Below are positions 35,534-43,824 of a stretch of DNA of 56,628 bases, piece after piece. How positions within the stretch are numbered: position 1 is the stretch's first letter; each line of letters opens with the position of its first letter. The position numbers were made by a program, and so were the translations under genes. This DNA is from Bacteroidota bacterium (GTDB lineage Bacteria; Bacteroidota; Bacteroidia; Chitinophagales; Chitinophagaceae): contig JAEZLJ010000016.1 of the NCBI GenBank assembly GCA_023415275.1, positions 1 through 56,628 on the forward strand, given 5' to 3'. A model generated the notes under the pieces. It was not told the DNA's origin and did not search any database. It was given only the letters and a program-made list of their open reading frames with translations.

Positions 35534-35663
35534 CTACGCATCAAATCCCTTATCAAGGCCAATGGTACCGAACTGCCATTTTCGTTTGCTAAATGGCGTT
35601 AAACCCTTACTGAATTGTAATCGTGGTATACAGTTTTTTATGAGTTGGGGTTATCAGGGCAAA

Positions 35664-35687
35664 TAAAAAAGCCACCCGTAGGTGGCT
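35664..35687 (-). terminator. Terminator of the cytochrome c gene
   Basis: AGCCACC (35670-35676) with GGTGGCT (35681-35687), followed on the - strand by TTTTTATTT. Confidence 0.85.
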
Positions 35688-35714
35688 CTTGTTTGTGTTT
35701 TGGTTGTTGTTTGG

Positions 35715-36662
35715 TTAAGAGTCCTTTTTGGTAGCTCCTGTTTTGGCAGGTTTCACTGTTTTCAGGTATTTATATATGGCGATGAGTTCTGTATCTGTCA
35801 TTCTTCCAAAAGCTTCCCATGGCATGTGGCTGTAGGGGATCAGCTTACCCAGCCTGAATCTTTTGATGAAGGCGTCCTGGCTCCAGTTATATATACGGCC
35901 GGTGGGGTCGGGTGTCAAATTAGGAGAGACAAGTGTAGGATGTCCTTTTTCTTCGAATACTGTTCCACCTGCTAACGGCTCTCCTACAAAGTTGCCAATG
36001 CCATCTCTTTTGGTATGGCACTCATTGCAATTGGCTACTGCCATCACCATATGCTTACCAAAAGCTATAGTAGTATCGGGCTTTACTGCCAGGGCTGGAG
36101 TGGTTGATGGGCCTACAGGTTTGATAAGGAAGGCCTTTATCAGGCGGCCTACTGGATTATATTCATGATCTGGCACCTGGTTCTTTACAGGCTTCAAAGA
36201 GCGCAGGTAAGATACTATAGCGGTCAGGTCCTCATCGCTCATTTCCTGGAAAGGCATAAAGGGCAGAACTGCTTCCCCGTTTTTCTTAACACCATAACGT
36301 AATACCCTGGCCACTTCACCATCGGTCATATTGCCAATGCCTGTTTCTTTATCAGGTGTAAGGTTGCGGGTATAGAATTTTCCAAATGGCAGGTTGAAGG
36401 CCATGCCGCCAACCGGTAATACTTCCTGCCCACTGTTCAGCAAGGAATCTTTATTAGGCAGCGGACTATGACAATCAATACAATGTGCGGGACCTACCAC
36501 CAGGTGCTTGCCTCTGGCTATCACTGCACTGTCATTCGATGCTTTTATATTGGGATAAGGGGCTTCGTACTTTAAATGCTGGCGAAAAATGGTAGTAAGC
36601 GTAAGGCCCGCCACCAGTAACAGGACCACTATAACAGTCCATTTCAATATTTTGCGTAACAT
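35715..36662 (-). CDS. Membrane-anchored diheme cytochrome c
   Basis: 315 residues from ATG 36662 (a TTG two codons earlier is unlikely). An N-terminal membrane anchor (about 9-25) is followed by two cytochrome c domains with heme motifs CIDCH (61-65) and CNECH (212-216), plus Met-containing segments (VLPFMPFQEM, IPYSHMPWEAF) able to give axial ligands. It resembles the c-type subunits that pass electrons from periplasmic dehydrogenases to the oxidase. Its redox partner is not encoded nearby. Confidence 0.92.
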   Translation of the reverse strand: MLRKILKWTVIVVLLLVAGLTLTTIFRQHLKYEAPYPNIKASNDSAVIARGKHLVVGPAHCIDCHSPLPNKDSLLNSGQEVLPVGGMAFNLPFGKFYTRNLTPDKETGIGNMTDGEVARVLRYGVKKNGEAVLPFMPFQEMSDEDLTAIVSYLRSLKPVKNQVPDHEYNPVGRLIKAFLIKPVGPSTTPALAVKPDTTIAFGKHMVMAVANCNECHTKRDGIGNFVGEPLAGGTVFEEKGHPTLVSPNLTPDPTGRIYNWSQDAFIKRFRLGKLIPYSHMPWEAFGRMTDTELIAIYKYLKTVKPAKTGATKKDS

Positions 36663-36816
36663 AAACAATGGTTAAGGTGATCGAAACTATAACCATGGTA
36701 TTATGGATGCAATAAGCCCCTGCATGAATTGAAGAAAATCAGGAATGGAATGGTATAATCAGTTTTAATGGTTGCTGCAACTTTGTACTTACAGGCTGCA
36801 TTTCCCCACGCATGCC

Positions 36817-38160
36817 TTATTGCTTGGCATACGCAGAGCTTTCCCCTGTTGCGCTGATTACATTATATGTTACATGATCGGCCAGGCGATGATCGGGAGC
36901 TGGTAAGGTTTGTGATTTTTGAGCTGCAATATTGGAAAACTGCAAGGTCTTCTTTTGCAGCAGGTCGTTTTGCTCAGAAAAGTAAGAGACCTCCACGGTA
37001 GCGTTTTTCAACCTTGCTGCACTCTTATTGTATAAGGTAAGCTTGAGCCCCTGCACTCCCATCATCCAATCTGCCGGAGACTGGTTAGACCTCACCTGTA
37101 CCTCGTCGGAAAGATCAATGGTAGTAGCGCCTTGCTCATCATCCCTGCGCGTAGCAGATCTTCCTTCATTAGTAGTATTGGCAGCACGTGCATCTTCTGC
37201 CTCCTGCTCTTTTTTATTCTTTTTAAAGAGCACATTCAAAAGGCCACGTATGGTTCTTTTTTCTTTAGGCTGTTGCTGTGTAGTAGCTACATCAGCTCCT
37301 GCCTTATCCCCTACCGGATCCGGAATAGCTGTTTTTTCTGTCACCGGTACCTCGTTTACAGGTTTGCTAGTGGTAGAAGCAACTGGCAAAGAGGCTGTTG
37401 CCGCCCCTGTAACAGCTGTATGCTTTTTAACAGCTGTTTTTTTAAATGCAACTGTGTTCTTTATTTCCACAGCTCCCGTGTTCGATTGAATGGAAGCTAC
37501 TGTGTTGTCGGTAGCAGGTTCTATTACTTCTTTAACTGGTTCTTCCCTGGGTGTTGCATTGGATACCACCGGGGGTTGGTCTGGCGTGGTGGAAGAAGGT
37601 TTCAATAGCCACCAGACTCCGGTAATGGTTATGACCATGGTTATGCCTATAGCCATGGGCGAAATGCCTGCCAGTATTTTCTTCTTTCTTTTTTTCTGAA
37701 ATACCCAAGAGGTATAGTCTTCTTCCACATCTTCCAGCTTCCTGGAATAGTTGGTGCGCACTTCATCTGGTTCTGAGCCAACTGGTGGCGTATAAGATTG
37801 AATCCTTTGGCGCAAGGCTTCTGCCTTTTGTTCTATGGGATCCGCGCTCACTGGTGGTGCCTGCATTGGGGCATTGCCACCGGGCATGCTCACATAAATT
37901 TTCTTATTGGATGAGGGCGTTGATACAAAGTCTTTTGCTGGCTCCAGGGGTTGCCTTGCAGCGGGTTGAGGTGTCTCAGCCTGGGGGGTGCCTTTTACAA
38001 AGGGTTTCAGGCTTTCTATTTCCGACGGGTATGACCATCCATAGCTTTTTCCTTCTACCCATACCAGGTCTTTGGGTTTCAATTGCAGTTCCATCAATTC
38101 CTGGAGGCTGTGAGGGCCTGTTTGCTGGTTGTTGCGCAAAAGCAAATAAACTTTTTCCAT
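36817..38160 (-). CDS. GYF_2 (DUF4339)-domain membrane protein with long linker
   Basis: 447 residues. An N-terminal GYF_2 domain (VYLLLRNNQQTGPHSLQELMEL ... DLVWVEGKSYGWSYPSEI, about 1-60) lies on the cytoplasmic side. Then come a low-complexity stretch, a single membrane helix (about 170-190, AGISPMAIGITMVITITGVWWL), a long Thr/Ala/Pro-rich linker (200-350) and a C-terminal beta domain (LKLTLYNKSAARLKNATVEVSYFSEQN). The C-terminal part looks periplasmic. Role unknown; GYF_2 suggests peptide binding. Confidence 0.8.
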   Translation of the reverse strand: MEKVYLLLRNNQQTGPHSLQELMELQLKPKDLVWVEGKSYGWSYPSEIESLKPFVKGTPQAETPQPAARQPLEPAKDFVSTPSSNKKIYVSMPGGNAPMQAPPVSADPIEQKAEALRQRIQSYTPPVGSEPDEVRTNYSRKLEDVEEDYTSWVFQKKRKKKILAGISPMAIGITMVITITGVWWLLKPSSTTPDQPPVVSNATPREEPVKEVIEPATDNTVASIQSNTGAVEIKNTVAFKKTAVKKHTAVTGAATASLPVASTTSKPVNEVPVTEKTAIPDPVGDKAGADVATTQQQPKEKRTIRGLLNVLFKKNKKEQEAEDARAANTTNEGRSATRRDDEQGATTIDLSDEVQVRSNQSPADWMMGVQGLKLTLYNKSAARLKNATVEVSYFSEQNDLLQKKTLQFSNIAAQKSQTLPAPDHRLADHVTYNVISATGESSAYAKQ

Positions 38161-38273
38161 ACCCTGGTTATTTAGGTGCTGAAAGAATATAGCAAGGTAA
38201 CGGCAAGGGAAATTTTCTATTGTATGCCGCTCTTTAAAGAAAAGCTAATCCCTGTAGATAGTTTGTATGATAG

Positions 38274-39113
38274 TTATTTATAAACTACTCCGCAGCCGGA
38301 ATAGGTCTGGTTGTTATACTTAACCAATATCTTGTTTTGATAGGTGAAGTCGCTCATGCCATCGCTGCAGAAATAAGGGAGCACCATGAGCCTAATTTGG
38401 GAAGAATCATTCTGCCCCAGGTAAATGGTGGTATCCCTCACAGATACAGTTTCCTTACGTTTCAATTTAAGCGCCTGCTCCCAGTCTGCCAGCCTGAAGC
38501 TGATGGTATCATTGCTATTGATCTCAAGGCTCCAGAAAGGTTCATTGCCCACGCCGTACAATACCAAGCCTTCTGCCTTTTTCTGTTGCCAGACTTCCCG
38601 TACCAGTACATCCTGCAGTTTGGTCATGGAATAACTTTTTTTATACACTGGATCGTAGTACTGGAGTGTATCGCCCTTCCATTTATAGCGGCCCCTGGCC
38701 ACCTGCTCATTATACAACCAGATGTAGCCATTAGATGGCAGGAAGGTGCCCTGTATGACCACCATGCTGTCTTTTTTATTGGCAGGATATCTTTCCTGTA
38801 GCTGGTAGGTCTTATTATTATAAAACTTTACTGTTTGTTCTACGCGTAGAGAATCGTCAAGAGGGAAAACTACACGGTAAATACCCACGGGACTTTTTAA
38901 CTGCTCGGGCTTTGGCTTTATAACGGCATCCGGCACTTCTTCGGCTTCCGTCGGCTTAGCCGCATAAGAATTGGAAGATACCGAGCCCTGCAGGGTATCT
39001 GTTTGGGAAATGGTATTGTCCGCCTGGTCATTAGCTTCATTTTGCTGACGGTGGTCAGCACAGGAGCATATAAAAAGCAATAATATTAGGTAGCCTGATT
39101 TCACTATGTGCAC
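38274..39113 (-). CDS. Lipoprotein with NlpE-like and COG3650-like domains
   Basis: 279 residues, lipobox FICSC (Cys18), then a disordered acidic linker. Residues about 75-165 follow the NlpE N-terminal pattern (SPVGIYRVVFPLDDSLRVEQTVKFYNNKTYQL, ending LQYYDP). Residues 185-279 match the COG3650-type domain: VGNEPFWSLEINSNDTI, then CSDGMSD and SGCGVVYK, whose two Cys probably form a disulfide. NlpE proteins relay envelope stress in other phyla; here only the domain architecture is known. Confidence 0.78.
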   Translation of the reverse strand: MHIVKSGYLILLLFICSCADHRQQNEANDQADNTISQTDTLQGSVSSNSYAAKPTEAEEVPDAVIKPKPEQLKSPVGIYRVVFPLDDSLRVEQTVKFYNNKTYQLQERYPANKKDSMVVIQGTFLPSNGYIWLYNEQVARGRYKWKGDTLQYYDPVYKKSYSMTKLQDVLVREVWQQKKAEGLVLYGVGNEPFWSLEINSNDTISFRLADWEQALKLKRKETVSVRDTTIYLGQNDSSQIRLMVLPYFCSDGMSDFTYQNKILVKYNNQTYSGCGVVYK

Positions 39114-39151
39114 ACTTTGTTACAGGGGTAAAAAAGTTATGCCATAAAAAA

Positions 39152-39170
39152 CCCCGCTTTGCAGGCGGGG
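39152..39170 (-). terminator. Terminator after the DUF4920 gene
   Basis: CCCCGC / GCGGGG stem, followed on the - strand by TTTTTTA. Confidence 0.85.
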
Positions 39171-39193
39171 CTTCTATTTTATTGAGGAATAAA

Positions 39194-39667
39194 TTAGTCC
39201 AAAACCTTCACGCCTTTGGCAGCAAACTGCACATCCTTTTCTGATCCTTTGATAAGGGCTATCTCTTTTTTGGATTTGCCCGCATCTTCCGCATAATGCC
39301 TGCGCATTTCTTCGGAGACTTCTTTTACAGTGGCCGAACCTTCTATCAACACCGTTTTACCCACAATGTTCTCCGGCATCAGGAAGGCATGATCCTTAGC
39401 TCTTACCATCATGGCAGTACCGTCTTTTTTCTGCACCTTGATCCAGCAGCCTTCTGCCTTGCATACTTCCACCACTTTTGCCTTCACCAGCCCCTGGTAT
39501 TGATTATCTACCAATTTGGCATTGATTTCATCGGGTGCAATAGCTGAAGATTCCTGGGAAGAAACCTGTCCATAGACCACACCTTTGGCAGCAGGTTGTT
39601 TTTCTTTGTCCTGGGCCTGGGAGAAAAGGACCATCAAAGAAAATATGGGCAGCAATAATTTTTTCAT
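39194..39667 (-). CDS. DUF4920 domain-containing exported protein
   Basis: 157 residues with a signal peptide (about 1-19). The middle is the DUF4920 pattern: AKVVEVCKAEGCWIKVQKKDG (two Cys), MMVRAKDHAFLMPENIVGKTVLIEGSATV, then EEMRRHYAEDAGKS. The Cys pair and His suggest metal binding, which is an inference. A perfect -7 box sits 17 nt before the start codon. Periplasmic; function unknown. Confidence 0.88.
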   Translation of the reverse strand: MKKLLLPIFSLMVLFSQAQDKEKQPAAKGVVYGQVSSQESSAIAPDEINAKLVDNQYQGLVKAKVVEVCKAEGCWIKVQKKDGTAMMVRAKDHAFLMPENIVGKTVLIEGSATVKEVSEEMRRHYAEDAGKSKKEIALIKGSEKDVQFAAKGVKVLD

Positions 39668-39683
39668 GGCAATCTGTTTAAGA

Positions 39684-39691
39684 CAAATATA
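39684..39691 (-). promoter_or_regulatory. -7 box TATATTTG for the DUF4920 gene
   Basis: Exact TAnnTTTG match on the - strand, predicting a leader of about 10 nt. Confidence 0.5.
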
Positions 39692-39953
39692 GCTGATAGC
39701 AGGTGAATAAAAGGATGGATTCTTTCTGCTAATGCCACTAATCCCGGAGGAAAACTGACTGGTAAAAGGCTGTATAAAAAAGGCTGATTTTGGCCATTCT
39801 CTTTAACCTATTATTAATGGTTTTTGGGCGATATTTTTTAGGTATATTTTGCTAAAAACATTAGCTTCGCCTGCAAATAATATTTTAAGAACAGATGCAC
39901 ATATATGTTCTACATTAGAGCCATCTTTCTTATAACTCTTTCAACTAAAAAAT

Positions 39954-40955
39954 ATGTCAAACGCTGAAAAATTAAAAGCACTCAAGCTTACCATGGACAA
40001 GATTGATAAAGACTTTGGTAAGGGAAGTGTAATGATGATGAACGAAAAGGGCGAAAAGGAAATAGATGTCGTATCCACAGGTTCCATTGGTCTTGACGCT
40101 GCGCTTGGCGTTGGCGGATTGCCAAGGGGAAGAGTGGTAGAGATCTATGGTCCGGAGAGCTCTGGTAAAACAACGATCGCTACGCACGTTATTGCAGAAG
40201 CTCAGAAGAAAGGTGGTATGTGCGCCATCATTGATGCTGAACATGCTTTTGACAGTGCGTATGCTCAAAAATTGGGCGTAGATATAGACAACCTACTGAT
40301 CTCCCAGCCAGATTATGGTGAGCAGGCATTGGAAATTGCCGACCGCCTGATACTGTCTGGTGCACTGGATGTGGTAGTAATTGACTCAGTAGCAGCCCTG
40401 GTGCCAAAAGGTGAACTGGAAGGTGAAATGGGTGATTCAAAAATGGGTTTGCAGGCACGTTTGATGTCGCAGGCTTTGCGTAAGCTGACAGCCACCATCT
40501 CCAAGACCAACACCATTTGTATTTTCATCAACCAGCTGCGTGAGAAGATCGGGGTGATGTTTGGTAATCCTGAAACCACTACGGGTGGTAATGCCCTGAA
40601 GTTCTATGCTTCCGTGCGTTTGGACATACGCCGTATGGCTCAAATCAAGGATGGTGAAGAAGCCATTGGTAACCGCGTAAAGGTGAAAGTGGTAAAGAAT
40701 AAAGTAGCGGCACCTTTCCGCACTGCAGAATTTGACCTGGTATTTGGTGAGGGTATTTCCAAGATTGGCGAGATACTGGATATGGGTGTGGAAATGGGTA
40801 TTGTGCAGAAAAGTGGAAGCTGGTTTAGCTATAATGGCGACAAGCTGGGCCAGGGACGTGAAGGTGTGAAATCCCTGCTGAAGGACAACCCGACACTGGC
40901 GGATGAAATTGAAGGCAAGATCCGGGAGAAATTAAGAGATCTGCAATTGGCCTGA
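39954..40955 (+). CDS. recA: Recombinase RecA
   Basis: 333 residues, standard length. Walker A GPESSGKTT near 65-73, DAEHAFD, VVIDSVAAL Walker B, loop-2 FINQLREKIGVMFGNPETTTGGNALKFYAS and C-terminal LGQGREGVK. Coats single-stranded DNA and drives homologous recombination and the SOS response. A near-consensus -7 element (TAGCTTCG, 39862-39869) lies about 85 nt upstream; no LexA box was recognised. It starts a run of repair genes with uvrB and polA, each with separate signals. Confidence 0.98.
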   Translation: MSNAEKLKALKLTMDKIDKDFGKGSVMMMNEKGEKEIDVVSTGSIGLDAALGVGGLPRGRVVEIYGPESSGKTTIATHVIAEAQKKGGMCAIIDAEHAFDSAYAQKLGVDIDNLLISQPDYGEQALEIADRLILSGALDVVVIDSVAALVPKGELEGEMGDSKMGLQARLMSQALRKLTATISKTNTICIFINQLREKIGVMFGNPETTTGGNALKFYASVRLDIRRMAQIKDGEEAIGNRVKVKVVKNKVAAPFRTAEFDLVFGEGISKIGEILDMGVEMGIVQKSGSWFSYNGDKLGQGREGVKSLLKDNPTLADEIEGKIREKLRDLQLA

Positions 40956-40969
40956 TAAGGAATCAAACA

Positions 40970-41000
40970 AAAATCCTCCTGGTAAATCAGGAGGATTTTT
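40970..41000 (+). terminator. Terminator after recA
   Basis: AAAATCCTCCTG (40970-40981) with CAGGAGGATTTT (40988-40999) and a T run. The rest of 40956-41274 is AT-rich with no gene. Confidence 0.9.
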
Positions 41001-41261
41001 ATTTAAGAGCCTGTAAGAATCATTTCAGGCAATAAATGGTGTTCAATAGGTTGAAACTTTCAAACGGTTGTTCAGATCTGGATTTAACACACGAGGCTAA
41101 TGGCTTTCATAATTAGCTTGCCTGGATATGGCTGTTTATTCTTTACAAACATTCTGCCATATATGTAATGTGTTGAGACACAGTGTATTTATATTATTAC
41201 CCCAGATAATTTTTAACGCTTTTAAGGCCGGAAGTAAAGGGATTTAAACCGGCGGCTTAGC

Positions 41262-41269
41262 TAATTTTG
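41262..41269 (+). promoter_or_regulatory. -7 box TAATTTTG touching the uvrB start
   Basis: Exact TAnnTTTG ending 5 nt before the ATG at 41275. With the usual spacing the transcript would start at or beside the A of the ATG, making the mRNA leaderless. Confidence 0.5.
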
Positions 41270-41274
41270 TATAT

Positions 41275-43305
41275 ATGGCCTTTACACTTCAATCTTCATA
41301 TAAACCCGCAGGCGACCAACCTTCAGCTATCCAGGAATTGACTGATGGCGTGTTAAGGGGTGAAAATGCCCAGGTACTATTAGGGGTTACCGGCTCTGGA
41401 AAGACTTTTACTGTGGCCAATGTAATCCAGAACGTACAGAAGCCAACCCTGGTACTTACCCATAATAAGACGCTGGTGGCCCAGTTATATGGTGAGTTCC
41501 GCCAATTCTTTCCGGACAATGCAGTAGAGTATTTTGTTAGCTATTACGATTATTACCAGCCGGAAGCCTATATGCCTACGACTGATACCTATATTGAGAA
41601 AGATCTCAACATCAATGAAGAACTGGATAAGCTGCGGCTCAGGGCTACTACCAGCCTGCTTTCAGGCCGCAGGGACATCATAGTGGTGGCCAGTGTCAGC
41701 TGTATCTACGGTATGGGTAATCCCACAGATTATGAAAGCGGGATCATTCGTATTGCTAAAGGTGAAAGACTATCAAGGCAGGGCTTTTTGCATTCCCTGG
41801 TCAACTCACTTTATAACAGGACCTCTATTGATTTTAACAGGGGTACATTTAGAGTGAAAGGCGATACCGTGGATATTAACCTGCCCTATGTGGACTTTGG
41901 TTATAGGGTAACCTTTTTTGGAGATGAGATCGAAGAGATCGAAAGCATAGATGTAAAAGATAATAAGCGAATTGGTAAGCTGGAGCATGCAGCCATTTTC
42001 CCTGCTAACTTGTACGTGGCGCCTAAGGATATGATCCAGAATGTGATGTATGAAATACAGGATGAAATGCAGGCGCAGGTGGACTATTTTAAAGGTACAG
42101 GTAAGTTCATTGAAGCCCAACGACTGAAAGAAAGGGTGGAATATGACCTCGAGATGATCCGTGAGCTTGGGTACTGCAATGGTATTGAGAATTATTCACG
42201 CTTCTTCGACAGGCGCAAGCCGGGTACCAGGCCTTTCTGCCTGCTGGATTATTTTCCCAGGGACTTTTTATGCGTAATAGATGAAAGCCACCAGACAGTG
42301 CCCCAGGTGAGTGGCATGTATGGGGGTGACCGCAGTCGTAAGCTTACTCTGGTGGATTATGGTTTCCGGCTTCCATCAGCACTGGACAACCGCCCGCTGA
42401 ATTTCCATGAGTTCTCAGACCTGGTGCACCAGGTGATCTATGTAAGTGCTACACCAGGGGATTACGAACTGGAACAGACAGGTGGTGTAGTGGTGGAGCA
42501 AGTGGTAAGGCCTACAGGATTGCTGGAACCACCGATAGAGGTACGTCCCAGTGTGAACCAGATAGATGACCTGCTGGATGAAATTGATAAGAGAGTGAAG
42601 AAAGGAGACCGTGTGCTGGTAACTACACTGACCAAGCGCATGGCGGAAGAAATGGATAAATACCTGAAGCGCATTGACATCAAATCCAAGTACATTCATA
42701 GTGATATTGATGCCCTGGAAAGGGTGGAGATCCTCCGGGACCTTCGTTTAGGTAAAATAGATGTATTGGTGGGGGTAAACCTGCTCAGGGAAGGATTGGA
42801 TCTTCCGGAAGTGTCGTTAGTGGCTATACTGGATGCAGACAAAGAAGGTTTCCTGCGTAATGAAAGATCATTGACACAAACTGCAGGGCGGGCGGCAAGA
42901 AATGCAGAAGGCCTGGTGATATTCTATGCCGACAGCATGACAGAAAGCATGCAGAGGACCATTGATGAAACCAACCGGCGCAGGGAAAAACAAATAGCCT
43001 ATAACATACTTCATAATATAACGCCAACGACAGTACGCAAATCGATAGAGCAGGTGATGGCACAAACCTCGGTCCTGGATATTAAGGGGTATGACCCAGA
43101 ATCACCCTATGCAGTAGAGGAGATTATTACCAAAGCTGCAGAAGATGAATCTGAATACACTACTATTCCTCAATTGGAAAAGGCCATTACCCGTACAAAG
43201 AAGGAAATGGAAAAAGCTGCGAGGGATATGGATTTTATGGAAGCTGCCCGGTTAAGGGATGAGATGTTTGCCATGCAAAAAAAGCTGGAAGGAATGAAGA
43301 TCTGA
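41275..43305 (+). CDS. uvrB: Excinuclease ABC subunit UvrB
   Basis: 676 residues, full length. The start FTLQSSYKPAGDQPSAIQEL, Walker A GVTGSGKT, the beta-hairpin region YYDYYQPEAYMPTTDTYIEKD, helicase motif LVGVNLLREGLDLPEVSLVAILDADKEG (split across domains 5-6) and a C-terminal UVR motif (MEKAARDMDFMEAARLRDEM) are all present. It verifies lesions in nucleotide excision repair and loads UvrC. The start is fixed by the conserved N-terminus, which leaves almost no 5' leader after the -7 box. Confidence 0.98.
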   Translation: MAFTLQSSYKPAGDQPSAIQELTDGVLRGENAQVLLGVTGSGKTFTVANVIQNVQKPTLVLTHNKTLVAQLYGEFRQFFPDNAVEYFVSYYDYYQPEAYMPTTDTYIEKDLNINEELDKLRLRATTSLLSGRRDIIVVASVSCIYGMGNPTDYESGIIRIAKGERLSRQGFLHSLVNSLYNRTSIDFNRGTFRVKGDTVDINLPYVDFGYRVTFFGDEIEEIESIDVKDNKRIGKLEHAAIFPANLYVAPKDMIQNVMYEIQDEMQAQVDYFKGTGKFIEAQRLKERVEYDLEMIRELGYCNGIENYSRFFDRRKPGTRPFCLLDYFPRDFLCVIDESHQTVPQVSGMYGGDRSRKLTLVDYGFRLPSALDNRPLNFHEFSDLVHQVIYVSATPGDYELEQTGGVVVEQVVRPTGLLEPPIEVRPSVNQIDDLLDEIDKRVKKGDRVLVTTLTKRMAEEMDKYLKRIDIKSKYIHSDIDALERVEILRDLRLGKIDVLVGVNLLREGLDLPEVSLVAILDADKEGFLRNERSLTQTAGRAARNAEGLVIFYADSMTESMQRTIDETNRRREKQIAYNILHNITPTTVRKSIEQVMAQTSVLDIKGYDPESPYAVEEIITKAAEDESEYTTIPQLEKAITRTKKEMEKAARDMDFMEAARLRDEMFAMQKKLEGMKI

Positions 43306-43491
43306 TGTCGATCAGGGTACCGTCTATTTATAGCTCATTTTCTGCCTTAGGCCTTTGTTTTTAAGTTTTTTCGTAGTTCTACGATGAGGGGCTAAGTGGT
43401 TCCACTCTATTTTGCAAAAAAGGGATAGTCAACACTTGCCGGATACAATTCGCCGTTCTAATTTGGCATTGTACACTTAAATCCAAATCTA

Positions 43492-43722
43492 ATGAAGAAG
43501 CGTTTATCCCGAGTATTGAACTTTTTTGCATTCAACCTCCTGTTTTTTGCACTTTACCTGAACTTTATTCATAAAGACAGTAATACTCCGGCACCCATTT
43601 CTGCAAAATCATCTACTGCTACCGTTCAGGGTACAGTATTGGTAAACAATCCCGAGGAATATCTTAGTAAAGAAATAAAGCCACAGGGAAATATGCAGTC
43701 TCAAAAGCTTTCCTATAACTAA
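43492..43722 (+). CDS. Small single-pass membrane/secreted hypothetical protein
   Basis: 76 residues: basic start MKKRLSR, one hydrophobic helix (about 9-25), then a polar Ser/Thr-rich tail (KDSNTPAPISAKSS...). It could be a signal peptide or anchor with a short periplasmic tail. No homologous family recognised. It lies between uvrB and polA on the same strand and is followed by a terminator, so it is probably a real independent gene. Confidence 0.5.
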   Translation: MKKRLSRVLNFFAFNLLFFALYLNFIHKDSNTPAPISAKSSTATVQGTVLVNNPEEYLSKEIKPQGNMQSQKLSYN

Positions 43723-43755
43723 TTTACTAACCCAGATACACAGACCTTAAACAAG

Positions 43756-43777
43756 CCCCGCACCCGAGCGGGGTTTT
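43756..43777 (+). terminator. Terminator before polA
   Basis: CCCCGC / GCGGGG stem (43756-43761, 43768-43773) followed by TTTT. Confidence 0.8.
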
Positions 43778-43811
43778 GCAATTTCTAAACCTTTACAGTA
43801 AGGTATTTGAC

Positions 43812-43819
43812 TAACTTCG
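43812..43819 (+). promoter_or_regulatory. -7-like box TAACTTCG next to the polA start
   Basis: One mismatch from TAnnTTTG, ending 5 nt before ATG 43825, the same geometry as at uvrB. Confidence 0.35.
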
Positions 43820-43824
43820 CCGGC